Assembly (NCBI GenBank): GCA_011390455.1 | Contig: JAABSI010000028.1 | Span: 1 to 33,329 of the forward strand | Reading direction: 5' to 3' | DNA length: 33,329 nt | Source: Trueperaceae bacterium | GTDB taxonomy: Bacteria; Deinococcota; Deinococci; Deinococcales; Trueperaceae | In this document: piece after piece, positions 7,148 to 16,119 of the stretch | Numbering within the stretch: position 1 is the stretch's first letter | How the letters are laid out: the number at the start of each line of letters is the position of its first letter | Notes under the pieces: model-generated | Databases searched by the model: none | Seen by the model: the letters and a program-made list of their open reading frames with translations, nothing else | Told to the model about the DNA's origin: nothing | Translations under genes and position numbers: made by a program

Positions 7148-9268
7148 ATGGACCACGTCGGCCCCCTGGTGCTCGCCGCCGGCCCGGCGCTCGGGGCGTT
7201 CGCGGTGGCGGCGGTGGCGCGCCGCGACCCGCGGTGGGCCGGCGTGGTGGCGGCCTGGGTGTCGACGGCTGCGGTGGCCGGCGTCGCCGCCCTGGCGCCC
7301 GCCGTGCTCGAGGCCGGGGCCGTCACCGCGACGCTGCCGGCGGCCCTCGGGGCGCTGCGCTTCACGCTCGACGGCGTCGGGCTGGTGTTCGCGGCGGTCG
7401 CCGCGGTCGCTTGGGCGATCGCCTCGTGGTACGCGGTCGCCTACCTGGCGCACGACCCGCGCGCCGGCCGGTACCACGTCGCCGGACCGGTGGTGCTCTC
7501 GGCGATGCTCGGCGTGGTCGTCGCGGGCGACTGGATCACGCTCTACGTCTTCTTCGAGTGGTTGGGCCTGAGCGCCTACCTGTGGGTGGTGCACGCCGGC
7601 GACCCGCGCGCCGAGCGGGCGGCGACCAAGTACCTGGTGCTCACGCTGCTCGGCGGCTTCTCCGTGCTGGTGGGGGTGCTGATCCTGCACGGGGCGGGCG
7701 CCGGCGACCTGGTGGCCGGCGCGGCGGCGGACGCGACCGGGCTCGGCGCCTGGCGGGGCGTCGCCGCCGTCGCACTCGTCGTCGGCTTCGGCGTCAAGGC
7801 CGGCGCGCTCGGCCTGCACCTGTGGCTGCCCGATGCGCACACGGCGGCGCCCGCGCCCGCGAGCGCGCTGCTCTCGGGCGTGATGGTCAAGGCCGGTGCG
7901 TACGGCATCCTGCGCGCGCTCGTCGCCTTTCGCCCCCTCGACGGCGGCGGAGCGGAGGGGAACGTGGGTGCGACGCTCGCGCTCGCGGTGATCGTCTGGG
8001 GCGTCGCCACGATGCTCGTCGGCGGGGTGGCGGCGCTCGGCCAGACGCATGCGAAGCGGCTGCTCGCCTACAGCACCGTGAGCCAGATGGGGTACGTGCT
8101 GGTCGGGATCGGCTCCGCTGCCTACCTCGGTGCCGCGGGGGCGATCGGCTGGACCGGCACGCTCGTCCACGTCGCCCAGCACGCGAGCGCCAAGGGGTTG
8201 CTGTTCCTCGGGATCGGCGCCGTCGTGCACGCGGCGGGGGAGACGGATCTGCGGCGCCTCGGCGGTCTGGCCCGGCGCATGCCGTGGACCGCCACCGCGG
8301 TCCTCATCGCGGCCGCCGGGATCGCCGGCGTGCCGGGCGGCGGGGGCTACGTGGGCAAGACGATCGTGCACCACGCGCTCGACTACGCGCGCGAGCACGC
8401 GGCCGCGGACGGGGTGCACCGCGCCTTCGGACTGGTCGAACCGGTGTTCGTCCTCGCCACCGTCGCGACGGCGGCGCTGCTCGCGAAGCTGGTCGTGCTC
8501 GCCTTCTTCGGCCGGCCGGGCAGCGACGGAGCCCGGGCCGCGCGCGAGGTGGGCCCGCGGTGGCGGGCGCCGATGGCGCTCCTGGCGGCGGCGGTGCTCG
8601 GCCTCGGGCTGGCGCCGACGGTGGTGGCGCCGTGGATGCTCGCGGCGGCGACCGCCCTGGGCGCAGCGCCCGACGCTGGCCTCGCCGGGGTCCGCGCGTA
8701 CCTGGCCGGCCCGCTCGCCCACGGGGCCGATCTGCGCGCCGCGCTCGGCGCGATCGCGGCGGGCCTGGTCCTCCATGCGGGGCTGCGGCGCTTCGGAGCG
8801 TACGAGCGGACCGTCCCCGCGTGGCTCTCGCTCGACCGCTGGGTGACGACCGCGGTCGCCGGGGCCCTGGTGCGCGTGCGCGACGCCGCGCGCGCCTGGG
8901 ACGGCGCCCTCCATACCGTCGACCACTGGCGGAAGCGTGGGGCGGCGGAGGGGCGCGCCGCGCTCCTGCGGCCGCGGCACGCGCTCGACGAGGCGCCGCG
9001 GCGCGCCCAGCGCGCGATCGCGCGCGGCGCCACGTGGGCCGCGGTGCGGTCGACGGCCTTCGAGCGCTTCGTGAAGCGCCTGGACGCGACCCACTGGTTG
9101 CGCGAGTCCCCGCCCGATGTCGCGGCGGGGGTCGGTGCGGATCGCGACCGGTGGGTGCTCGCCACCCGCCGCCGGATCGCGCGCTACGGTCGCGACCTCG
9201 GGCTCGGCATCGGCGTGGCGTTCGCGATGTGGTTCGTGCTGGTGGTGCTCGTGGCGTTCGGTCCTTGA
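7148..9268 (+). CDS. Long antiporter subunit 4 with C-terminal extension
   Basis: A 706-residue antiporter-family protein. The first 480 residues or so form the usual 14-helix core, with Glu137 (VFFEWLGLS), Lys217 (GFGVKAGALGLH), Lys248 (MVKAGAYG) and Lys404 (GYVGKTIVHH), and the loop LWLPDAHTAAPAPASALLSG. After about residue 530 comes an Arg/Ala-rich amphipathic stretch (about residues 560-670) and one last hydrophobic helix (GIGVAFAMWFVLVVLVAFG) at the very C-terminus. That layout recalls the lateral helix plus terminal helix of NuoL, though no sequence similarity to it is claimed. The ATG lies four bases after the previous stop. It is the last gene of the operon. Confidence 0.88.
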   Translation: MDHVGPLVLAAGPALGAFAVAAVARRDPRWAGVVAAWVSTAAVAGVAALAPAVLEAGAVTATLPAALGALRFTLDGVGLVFAAVAAVAWAIASWYAVAYLAHDPRAGRYHVAGPVVLSAMLGVVVAGDWITLYVFFEWLGLSAYLWVVHAGDPRAERAATKYLVLTLLGGFSVLVGVLILHGAGAGDLVAGAAADATGLGAWRGVAAVALVVGFGVKAGALGLHLWLPDAHTAAPAPASALLSGVMVKAGAYGILRALVAFRPLDGGGAEGNVGATLALAVIVWGVATMLVGGVAALGQTHAKRLLAYSTVSQMGYVLVGIGSAAYLGAAGAIGWTGTLVHVAQHASAKGLLFLGIGAVVHAAGETDLRRLGGLARRMPWTATAVLIAAAGIAGVPGGGGYVGKTIVHHALDYAREHAAADGVHRAFGLVEPVFVLATVATAALLAKLVVLAFFGRPGSDGARAAREVGPRWRAPMALLAAAVLGLGLAPTVVAPWMLAAATALGAAPDAGLAGVRAYLAGPLAHGADLRAALGAIAAGLVLHAGLRRFGAYERTVPAWLSLDRWVTTAVAGALVRVRDAARAWDGALHTVDHWRKRGAAEGRAALLRPRHALDEAPRRAQRAIARGATWAAVRSTAFERFVKRLDATHWLRESPPDVAAGVGADRDRWVLATRRRIARYGRDLGLGIGVAFAMWFVLVVLVAFGP

Positions 9269-9293
9269 AGCACGGGGTACGGTCGCCTACGTG
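9265..9293 (+). promoter_or_regulatory. Weak candidate promoter of the dipeptidase gene
   Basis: TTGAAG (9265-9270) and TACGTG (9288-9293) are 17 bases apart in the gap after the antiporter operon. The -10 lacks the final T; TACGGT at 9278-9283 fits TAnnnT but has no matching -35. The intergenic gap and the change of function suggest a separate transcription unit. Confidence 0.3.
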
Positions 9294-9364
9294 CGCGCGA
9301 TCGCCGGCGGCGATTCGGCCGACCGAGCAGAGGCGCCGCACGAATCTCGAGGGAGTTGTTTCGT

Positions 9365-11206
9365 TTGACCATCTCTACCGTACGCAAACTCGTCCTGGCC
9401 GCGACCGTGCTGTTCGCCGCGAGCCCCGCGATGGCGAGTTACGGCTTCTACGTCGGCAGCGACCTCACGGAGGACGGCACCGTCTTCATCGGTGGGAGCG
9501 GCGACGAGGTCTCGGGCCATTGGCTGGAGATCGTTCCGGCTCGGACGCACGAAGACGGAGCGACCATCCGCGTGGGCGTCACCGAGGAAGCCCGCTATCC
9601 GGGTGAGTTCACGGAGATCCCGCAGGTGGGCTCGACCTTCAAGTACATCACCACGGATTACTCGGACTTCGCCGGATTCCCGCCGCCGCTGACCAACGGC
9701 GGCCTGAACGAGCACCAGCTCGCCGTGCGCGACATCTGGTCGCCGTCGCGCAGCGAGCTCCGCGAGATGACGCCGTCGCCGCAGCGCGGTCCTCAGTACA
9801 GCGACCTGGCCCGCATTGCGATGGAGCGCGCCACGACCGCGAGGGAAGCCGTCGAGATCGTCGGAGCGCTCATCGACGAGCACGGCTTCTCGACGTACGG
9901 CGGCAACTCCCACCTCTTCGCCGACCCGACCGAGGGCTGGGTCATGATCCAGTACGCGGGTGGTGAGGGGTTGTGGGTCGCCGAGCGTCTCGGGCCGGAC
10001 GAGGTCCGGATGTCGTACCCCGGCTACGCCAACCCGATCCCCCGGGACCACATCGACTTCGAGAACCTCGTGCTCGCGGATCAGGACGACCCGGAGTTCC
10101 TCGCCTCGAGCAACTTCATCTCTTTCGCAGTCGAGCAAGGGTGGTTCGATCCCGATGCCGGTGAGGACTTCGACGTGCAGGCCGTCTACGCGGGCAGCGC
10201 GACGCCTTCGAGCACGGTCCTGGGCTTCGAGGAGCGCCTACGCGAGCTCGCCCCCGTGTCGCTCCGCGAGTTCATCGCCGTGGTGCGGGACCCGGGCGTC
10301 TCGAGCGACACCAACGGGTACGGCCAGGTAGCGGAGCTTCGGACCGAGCTGAAGCACCCCGAGCTGGCCCGCCTGTGGGTCGCGCCGACCGGTTCGGTCA
10401 CGGCGCCCTTCATCCCGTGGCACATCGGCACGACCGACGTGCTTCCGGAGTTCCGCAAGCATCGGTACCTGTACCGCGACTCCGGGTCCGAGTTCCTGTC
10501 GTCCAACTACCAGCTCCAAGAGGCGACGTCCTTCGCGTTCCGGACCTTCAAGCGGCTCATGTACTACACGTGCTCCGATCCCGTGCGCTTCCTTCCGGAA
10601 GTGACGGAGACCCTTCAGGGATTCGAGCACGGGTTGATCGAGGATCAAGCGACCGTCGAGGCGATCGCGACGCGCCTGCTGGACGCCGGCGACGCGGACC
10701 TGGCCCGCGAGTACCTCACTTACTACAGCAACACCGAAGCGCGCAACGGCCTGCGCCTGGGTGAGGCGCTCGTCGCCGGCCTGGACGCGCGGATCCAAGC
10801 TTCGTACGACATCCCGATGCCGGCCGGCGGCATCCACGGCGGTGGCGTCGACTGCGATCCCGAAGGCAAGATCGACCTGACGCGCCGCGGACCGCTCGAG
10901 GACCTGGCCGCGGCCCTCGCGGAAACGACGAGCGAACCGACGGTGTCCACGACGGCCGATGCGTACGCGCCCGGCGAGGCTATCGAGGTCCTGTTCGCCA
11001 ACGGTCGAGGCAACACGCGGGATTGGCTGACGGTCGCGAACGCGGACGCCCCCATGGACTCGTTCGGCAGCTGGCAGTACGTGGGCGGGGCCACCTCGGG
11101 CTACGCGCAGTTCGCCGCGCCGGCGGAACCCGGCGAGTACGAGATCCGGCTCCTGTGGGACGACGGCTACGAGTTGGGTGCGAGCACGACGATCACCGTC
11201 CGGTAG
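9365..11206 (+). CDS. Secreted C69-family dipeptidase-like protein, Ser at nucleophile site
   Basis: A 613-residue exported protein of the Ntn-hydrolase C69/U34 dipeptidase type. A TTG start at 9365 is preferred because GAGGGAG lies about nine bases before it; a TTG at 9356 is closer to that site. A signal peptide (MTISTVRKLVLAATVLFAASPAMA) ends in AMA, then SYGFYVGSDLTEDGTVFIGG, where family members usually have Cys as the mature N-terminal nucleophile. Other family blocks are EIVPARTH, PPPLTNGGLNEHQLAVRDIWS, the AREAVEIVGALIDEHG segment, STYGGNSHLFADPTEGWVMI, and YANPIPRDHIDF. A C-terminal beta-sandwich (about 530-613, PGEAIEVLFANGRGNTRDW...GEYEIRLLWDDGY) follows. It probably cleaves dipeptides or amides outside the cytoplasm; activity with Ser is inferred only. 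Confidence 0.8.
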   Translation: MTISTVRKLVLAATVLFAASPAMASYGFYVGSDLTEDGTVFIGGSGDEVSGHWLEIVPARTHEDGATIRVGVTEEARYPGEFTEIPQVGSTFKYITTDYSDFAGFPPPLTNGGLNEHQLAVRDIWSPSRSELREMTPSPQRGPQYSDLARIAMERATTAREAVEIVGALIDEHGFSTYGGNSHLFADPTEGWVMIQYAGGEGLWVAERLGPDEVRMSYPGYANPIPRDHIDFENLVLADQDDPEFLASSNFISFAVEQGWFDPDAGEDFDVQAVYAGSATPSSTVLGFEERLRELAPVSLREFIAVVRDPGVSSDTNGYGQVAELRTELKHPELARLWVAPTGSVTAPFIPWHIGTTDVLPEFRKHRYLYRDSGSEFLSSNYQLQEATSFAFRTFKRLMYYTCSDPVRFLPEVTETLQGFEHGLIEDQATVEAIATRLLDAGDADLAREYLTYYSNTEARNGLRLGEALVAGLDARIQASYDIPMPAGGIHGGGVDCDPEGKIDLTRRGPLEDLAAALAETTSEPTVSTTADAYAPGEAIEVLFANGRGNTRDWLTVANADAPMDSFGSWQYVGGATSGYAQFAAPAEPGEYEIRLLWDDGYELGASTTITVR

Positions 11207-11241
11207 CGCCCCCGGCGCCACCACGACCGAGCAACACGATG

Positions 11242-11271
11242 GCCGCGGCCCCGGAAACCCGGGGCCGCGGC
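11242..11271 (+). terminator. Hairpin terminator after the dipeptidase gene
   Basis: A perfect 13-bp stem (GCCGCGGCCCCGG and complement) with loop AAAC, flanked by a further CCACGA/TCGTGG pairing (11221-11226 with 11272-11277). It is followed by a pyrimidine-rich TCTTC. It lies 35 bases after the stop codon. Confidence 0.75.
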
Positions 11272-11438
11272 TCGTGGTCTTCAGGTGGGCGCTCGGCGCT
11301 CGAAGCGCAGAACCCGCGCTGGCCTACCAAACGTTAGGTGGAGCGACGGTATGAACGACGTGCGTCCACGGGCACGGTGCCCGCTGCGCGCTCCGGGGCA
11401 CGGGAACCGCGCGCCTCGGTGGAGGGGGCTCCGACGCC

Positions 11439-13637
11439 ATGCCAAGGTTCTTCCGCCTCGTGTTGCCGCTCGTCGTCACGCTCGTCTGGCTCGCCGGGAG
11501 CGGGGTCGGCGGGCCCTTCTTCGGCTTGCTCACCGAGGTCCAGTCGACGTCCCAGACCGACTTCCTACCCGCGAACGCCGAGTCGACGCGCACCCTGGAG
11601 CTCCAGGCGGCCTTCGGGGACGGCGGCGGCGCGCCGGCGATCGTGGTCGTCGAGGTGCCCGACGGCGCCGACGCCGATCTCCAGGCGGAGCTCGCCGCGC
11701 GCCTCGAGGCGGCGCGCGCGCTCGAGGGCGTGGGCGCCGGCTCGCCGCTCCTCCCGTCGGCCGAGCGCAGCGCGTCGGACGAACCGGTCGCCTTCCAGGC
11801 CTTCGTCTCGGTCGACGGCGAACCGGCGACGGTCGTGCCGGCCCTGCGCGGCGTGTTCGAAGACCTTCCGGGCGGCGCCACCGCCTTCGTGACCGGTCCG
11901 GCGGGCTTCGTCGCCGACCTGGTGTCCGCCTTCGGCGCCATCGACGGCATCCTGCTCGTCGTCACCGTCGTCGCCGTCCTCGTCATCCTGCTCGTCGTCT
12001 ACCGCAGCCCGGTGCTGCCGCTGCTCGTGCTGCTCGCCTCGGTCGCCGCGCTGGCCAACGCCGTGGTCGCCGTCTACTTCATGGCCAAGTGGGGCTGGAT
12101 CACCCTCAACGGGCAGGCCCAGGGCATCCTCTTCATCCTGGTGATCGGCGCGGCGACCGACTACTCGCTGCTGCTCGTGGCGCGCTTCCGGGAGGCGCTG
12201 CGCGGGGAGGACTCGGTCGTGGCCGCGGTGCGTCGCGCTTGGCGCGGGGCCTTCGAGCCGGTGCTGGCCTCCGGGGGCACGGTCATCGGCGGCGTGCTGG
12301 TGCTGCTCCTCTCGGACCTCAACTCGAACAAGGCGCTCGGGCCGGTCGCCGCCGTGGGCATCGCGGTCGCCATGGTCGCGGTGCTGAGCTTCCTGCCGGC
12401 GTTGCTCGCGCTCTTCGGTCGAGCGGCCTTCTGGCCGTTCCCGCCCCGGCGCGAGGCCAGCGCGGTCCGTGCCTCGCCCGTCGTCCATACCGGCGGCGTC
12501 TGGGCCAAGGTGGCCGCCCTGGTGGCGCGCCGGCCGCGCGCCGTCTGGCTCACGACGGCGCTCGTCCTGCTCGGGTTCTCGGCCTTCGCCCCGTTCTTCG
12601 CCGCCGACGGCGTCGCCCAGACCGACGTGGTGCTCGGCGCGACCGAGTCCCGCGCCGGCCAAGAGGTGCAGGCGCGCTACTTCGCGGCCGGCGCCGGGGC
12701 CCCCGCGGTCGTCTACGGCGCCGCGGATCGACTCGAAGCGCTCGTCGCCGCGGCCGAGGGGGTGCCCGGGGTCGCCGCGGTGGCGGTCGCGCGCTCCGGC
12801 TTCGGCGGTCCTCCGGAATCGCGGCCGGCACGCGTCGAGGAGCTGGAGGGGCGGTCGTGGGTGCAGCTCGAGGCCACGCTCGCGGACGCGCCCGACGGCG
12901 ACGCCGCCATCGCCACGGTCGCGGCGCTGCGCACGGCGGTGCGCGGCGCGGACGAGGGAGCGCTCGTCGGCGGCCCGACGGCCACCGATCTCGACACCCG
13001 CGCCACGGCCCGCGCCGACCTCTGGCGCATCATCCCGATCGTGCTGCTGGTGATCACCGCGATGCTGATGGTGCTGCTGCGGTCGGTGCTCGCACCGCTG
13101 GTGCTGATGGGCGCCAACGTGCTCTCCTACTTCGCCACCCTGGGCATCTCTGGGCTGGTGTTCGAGCACGTCTTCGGCTTCCCGGGCGCCGATCCGGTGG
13201 TGCCGCTCTTCGCCTTCGTCTTCTTGGTGGCGCTCGGGATCGACTACACGATCTTCCTGGTGAGCCGCATCCGCGAGGAGACGCCGGCGCGCGGCACCCG
13301 GTGGGCGGTCCTGGTCGCGCTGCGGGTCACCGGCGGCGTCATCACGTCGGCCGGGGTGGTGCTCGCCGCGACCTTCGCCGCCCTCGCGGTCATCCCGCTG
13401 CTGTTCCTGGCGCAGATCGCCTTCCTGGTCGCCTTCGGGGTGCTCCTCGACGCCCTCGTGGTGCGCTCGTTCCTGGTGCCCGGTCTGTTCTACGACATGG
13501 GCAAGGTGGTCTGGTGGCCGTCCCGGCTCGCGCGCCGCGACGAGGCGAACCTGCCGGTCCCCGAGGGGCGCGTCGCGGCCGCCGAGGCCGACGCCGGCCG
13601 CGGACCGGCGGCCCGACCGGGGCCGCAGCCGGCCTGA
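11439..13637 (+). CDS. MMPL/RND-family membrane transporter
   Basis: A 732-residue polytopic protein of the MMPL/RND superfamily (YdfJ/MmpL-like), lipid or hydrophobic-compound exporters driven by the proton gradient. It shows the typical duplicated layout: TM1 at residues 4-30, an extracytoplasmic domain to about 170, five helices to about 335, a second TM near 365, a second extracytoplasmic domain to about 525, and a final helix bundle. The GxxxD-Y proton-relay signature appears in both halves: GAATDYSLLLVARFRE and ALGIDYTIFLVSRIREE. The ATG is at 11439, with GGAGGGGG about 17 bases before it, so the ribosome binding site is not ideal. It is flanked by a terminator upstream and the rplU promoter downstream, so it is probably a single-gene unit. 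The substrate is unknown. Confidence 0.87.
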   Translation: MPRFFRLVLPLVVTLVWLAGSGVGGPFFGLLTEVQSTSQTDFLPANAESTRTLELQAAFGDGGGAPAIVVVEVPDGADADLQAELAARLEAARALEGVGAGSPLLPSAERSASDEPVAFQAFVSVDGEPATVVPALRGVFEDLPGGATAFVTGPAGFVADLVSAFGAIDGILLVVTVVAVLVILLVVYRSPVLPLLVLLASVAALANAVVAVYFMAKWGWITLNGQAQGILFILVIGAATDYSLLLVARFREALRGEDSVVAAVRRAWRGAFEPVLASGGTVIGGVLVLLLSDLNSNKALGPVAAVGIAVAMVAVLSFLPALLALFGRAAFWPFPPRREASAVRASPVVHTGGVWAKVAALVARRPRAVWLTTALVLLGFSAFAPFFAADGVAQTDVVLGATESRAGQEVQARYFAAGAGAPAVVYGAADRLEALVAAAEGVPGVAAVAVARSGFGGPPESRPARVEELEGRSWVQLEATLADAPDGDAAIATVAALRTAVRGADEGALVGGPTATDLDTRATARADLWRIIPIVLLVITAMLMVLLRSVLAPLVLMGANVLSYFATLGISGLVFEHVFGFPGADPVVPLFAFVFLVALGIDYTIFLVSRIREETPARGTRWAVLVALRVTGGVITSAGVVLAATFAALAVIPLLFLAQIAFLVAFGVLLDALVVRSFLVPGLFYDMGKVVWWPSRLARRDEANLPVPEGRVAAAEADAGRGPAARPGPQPA

Positions 13638-13672
13638 GCCGCGGCCCGACCGTCCGCCGGCATCGCGCACCG

Positions 13673-13702
13673 TTGCGGTGCCGGCGCGGCGTCTGCTAGA
13701 CT
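13673..13702 (+). promoter_or_regulatory. Promoter of rplU-rpmA(-obgE)
   Basis: TTGCGG (13673-13678), an 18-base spacer and TAGACT (13697-13702) preceded by TGC, an extended -10. It is the best promoter-like pair in the 220-base gap before rplU and would give a leader of about 150 bases. The -35 overlaps a small hairpin (GCACCG-TTG-CGGTGC, 13667-13681) that may end the transporter transcript. Confidence 0.55.
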
Positions 13703-13857
13703 CTCGGTTCTGGGACGCGTCGGGCCTCGGCCCCCGCCACCCCGTTCTTGCGCAAACCCACGCCTGCGAGGCCTCGAGCCCAAGCGGAGCGTGTTCGTTC
13801 GCACGTCGCCCCGAACCCGGCCCAGCGCCGGCCGCGGGCATCGGAGGTAGGAGAAGC

Positions 13858-14163
13858 ATGTTCGCGATCATCGAGACCGGCGGCAAGCAGTACCGCGTCC
13901 AGCAGGGCGACGTCCTACGCCTCGAGAAACTCGAGGCCGAAGCCGGCGCCACCGTCGACTTCCCCGTGTTGATGCTCGGTGGCGACACCGTCAAGGTCGG
14001 CGCTCCGCGCGTCGACGGCGCGAGCGTCAAGGCCCAGGTCGTGGCCCACGGCAAGGGCGAGAAGATCCACATCTACAAGTTCAAGGCCAAGGCCAACTAC
14101 CGCCGCCACACCGGCCACCGCCAGCCCTACACCGAAGTCCGCGTCACCGAAATCGTCGGCTGA
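13858..14163 (+). CDS. rplU: 50S ribosomal protein L21
   Basis: A 101-residue ribosomal protein L21 with the hallmark start [25 protein letters not shown] and the conserved C-terminal [24 protein letters not shown]. It is a structural component of the large subunit and binds 23S rRNA. The ribosome binding site GGAGGTAGGAG is strong. It starts the widely conserved rplU-rpmA-obgE block; rpmA follows after 19 bases. Confidence 0.98.
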   Translation: MFAIIETGGKQYRVQQGDVLRLEKLEAEAGATVDFPVLMLGGDTVKVGAPRVDGASVKAQVVAHGKGEKIHIYKFKAKANYRRHTGHRQPYTEVRVTEIVG

Positions 14164-14182
14164 CGGGCGCGAGGAGACCACC

Positions 14183-14461
14183 ATGGCCCACAAAAAAGGC
14201 GTCGGCAGCTCCAAGAACGGTCGCGACAGCCAGTCCAAGCGCCTCGGCGTGAAGCGCTTCGATGGCGAGGTCGTCACCGCCGGCCACATCCTCGTCCGCC
14301 AGCGCGGCACCAAGTTCAAGGCCGGCCGCAACGCCGGGCTCGGCAAGGACTTCACCATCTTCGCGCTGCGCGACGGCATCGTCCGCTTCGCCGACAAGGG
14401 CGCCAAGGGGCGCTTCATCAGCATCGAAGAGACCGCGACCGAGGCGATCGCCGCCGACTGA
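14183..14461 (+). CDS. rpmA: 50S ribosomal protein L27
   Basis: A 92-residue L27. The N-terminal [24 protein letters not shown] is the flexible arm that reaches the peptidyl-transferase centre. It begins directly with MAHKKG and lacks the N-terminal cleavable extension known from Firmicutes. The core GQRGTKF-type block reads [21 protein letters not shown]. The ribosome binding site GAGGAG lies seven bases before the ATG. A GC hairpin separates it from obgE. Confidence 0.98.
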   Translation: MAHKKGVGSSKNGRDSQSKRLGVKRFDGEVVTAGHILVRQRGTKFKAGRNAGLGKDFTIFALRDGIVRFADKGAKGRFISIEETATEAIAAD

Positions 14462-14529
14462 GCACGATCCCCGGCGCGCCCGCCGGACCGGCTCGTCCTG
14501 CCCGCTCGCTCGACCTCAACCCGGCTCCC

Positions 14530-14558
14530 AGCGCGCGCGGCCCCCGGTCGCGCGCGCT
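14530..14558 (+). terminator. GC hairpin between rpmA and obgE
   Basis: A perfect 10-bp stem AGCGCGCGCG / CGCGCGCGCT with a nine-base loop in the 186-base gap between rpmA and obgE. No T-tract follows. It may be a terminator, or an attenuator or processing site that lowers obgE expression relative to the two ribosomal proteins. Confidence 0.45.
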
Positions 14559-14647
14559 GTGCATGGCGCGCCGCCGCGGCCGCCGGACCCCCGATCGACC
14601 CCGTCGGCGCCCCACCCGTTGGGCCCGACCCGAGAGGACCGACCCCC

Positions 14648-16075
14648 ATGCCCTTCCGTGACGTCATCGAGATCCGTGTGCAGGGCGGCAAGGGGGGCGA
14701 CGGCGCGCTGTCCTTCATGCGCCTGAAGTACATCCCCAAGGGCGGCCCGGACGGCGGCCACGGCGGCAACGGCGGGGCGGTCTGGATCGAAGCGATCGAC
14801 GACGTGACCTCGCTGGACCGCTTGGTCACCCGCCAGGTCTACAAGGGCGGCACCGGCCTGCAGGGCGAGGGGCGCGAGCGCGCCGGCGCCTACGGCGCCG
14901 ACGTCACGATCCCCGTGCCGATCGGCACGCTCGCCGTCGATGCCGATACCGGCGAGGTGCTGGCCGACCTGATCGAGGTGGGCGAGCGCGCTTGCGTCGC
15001 GGCGGGCGGCATCGGCGGGCGCGGCAACGCGGCCTTCGCCAACTCGTACCGGCGCGCGCCGCGCTTCTTCGAGTACGGCACCCCGGGCGAGAAGCGGCGC
15101 CTGCGGCTCGAGCTCCGCACGATCGCCGACGTCGGGCTGGTCGGCTACCCGAACGCAGGCAAGTCGAGCCTGCTCGCCGCGCTCTCAAACGCCCGGCCCA
15201 AGGTCGCCGCCTACCCGTTCACCACGCTGACCCCCAACCTCGGGGTGGTCGAACGGGGGCACGAGCGCTTCACCATCGCGGACGTGCCCGGCATCGTCGA
15301 AGACGCCCACCTGGGCAAGGGGCTGGGCCTCGAGTTCCTGCGGCACGTGTCGCGAACGCGGCTGCTGGCTTTCGTGCTCGACGCGGCCGCCGATCCGCTG
15401 GCGCACCTCGCCTCGTTGCGCGCCGAACTCGAGGCGTACGAGCCGCTGCTGCTCGAGCGGCCGGCGCTGATCGTGCTCAACAAGGTCGACCTGATCGACG
15501 CCGAGGCCGTGGCGGCCGGCGTCGAGCTGCTCGCCGAGTACGGCCTGCCCGTGGTGCCGACCTCGGCCGAGCGCGGCGACGGCCTGACCGACCTGGTCGA
15601 CGCGCTCTTCGTGCTGTTGCCCGACGCGCCCCGACCGCCCGCCGCCGACACTTCGAAGCAGGTGGTCGCAGAACCCGCGATGCGCGTGACCCGCGACGAG
15701 AGCGGCCTCGGCTGGATCGTCCACGGTCGCGAGCTCGAGGCGGTGGTGGCCCGCTTCGACCCGTCGAACCGCGACGCGGTCGATTACCTGCAGCGCCACT
15801 TCCTGAAGCTCGGCGTCTACAAGCTGCTCGGCAAGACCGGCGCCAAGACGGGCGACGACGTCCGCATCGGCGGGGCGGTGTTCGAGTACTTCGACGAGGC
15901 GGCGGCCGAGGCCGCGGCCAAGGCGGAGGAGGCGGCCGAAGCGGCCGACGAGGTCGCGGCGGAGCGTCGCTACCTGGCGGCTCAAGCCGCCTCCGATGGC
16001 GTGGAGGGTGCAGCCGACGAGGACGGCGCGGCGGCCGAGGACGGCGCAGCGGACCCGGACGCCCGCGCCTCCTGA
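14648..16075 (+). CDS. obgE: GTPase ObgE/CgtA
   Basis: A 475-residue Obg GTPase acting in 50S subunit maturation and stringent/stress control. The Gly-rich Obg fold is at residues 1-158 ([33 protein letters not shown]). The GTPase domain follows: G1 GYPNAGKSS (about 165), switch [11 protein letters not shown]3 DVPG, G4 NKVD, and G5 TSAERG. A C-terminal OCT domain (about 340-418, [17 protein letters not shown]...[22 protein letters not shown]) is present. The last 55 residues are an Ala/Glu/Asp-rich, probably disordered tail, longer than in many homologues. GAGAGGA lies about nine bases before the ATG. Confidence 0.97.
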   Translation: MPFRDVIEIRVQGGKGGDGALSFMRLKYIPKGGPDGGHGGNGGAVWIEAIDDVTSLDRLVTRQVYKGGTGLQGEGRERAGAYGADVTIPVPIGTLAVDADTGEVLADLIEVGERACVAAGGIGGRGNAAFANSYRRAPRFFEYGTPGEKRRLRLELRTIADVGLVGYPNAGKSSLLAALSNARPKVAAYPFTTLTPNLGVVERGHERFTIADVPGIVEDAHLGKGLGLEFLRHVSRTRLLAFVLDAAADPLAHLASLRAELEAYEPLLLERPALIVLNKVDLIDAEAVAAGVELLAEYGLPVVPTSAERGDGLTDLVDALFVLLPDAPRPPAADTSKQVVAEPAMRVTRDESGLGWIVHGRELEAVVARFDPSNRDAVDYLQRHFLKLGVYKLLGKTGAKTGDDVRIGGAVFEYFDEAAAEAAAKAEEAAEAADEVAAERRYLAAQAASDGVEGAADEDGAAAEDGAADPDARAS

Positions 16076-16094
16076 GGCCCGCGTCCCGCACGGG

Positions 16095-16119
16095 GCCGTG
16101 CTAACCTTCGCAGCACGGC
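16095..16119 (+). terminator. Possible hairpin terminator after obgE
   Basis: GCCGTGCT and AGCACGGC form an 8-bp stem with a nine-base loop, 20 bases after the obgE stop. The same bases contain TGC-TAACCT (16102-16107), an extended -10-like element, so the site could be a promoter for the yqeK operon instead. Confidence 0.35.

Noticed and set aside
319..9268. A DabAB-type CO2-uptake or complex I operon
   Set aside because: No DabA-like gene and no NuoA/B/C/D/H/I-like gene is present; the MnhE, F, G, B and C subunits show an Mrp/Mbh type.
11565..14072. 835-codon frame on the - strand across the MMPL gene and rplU
   Set aside because: Low-complexity Arg/Gly/Asp product, antisense to two certain genes.
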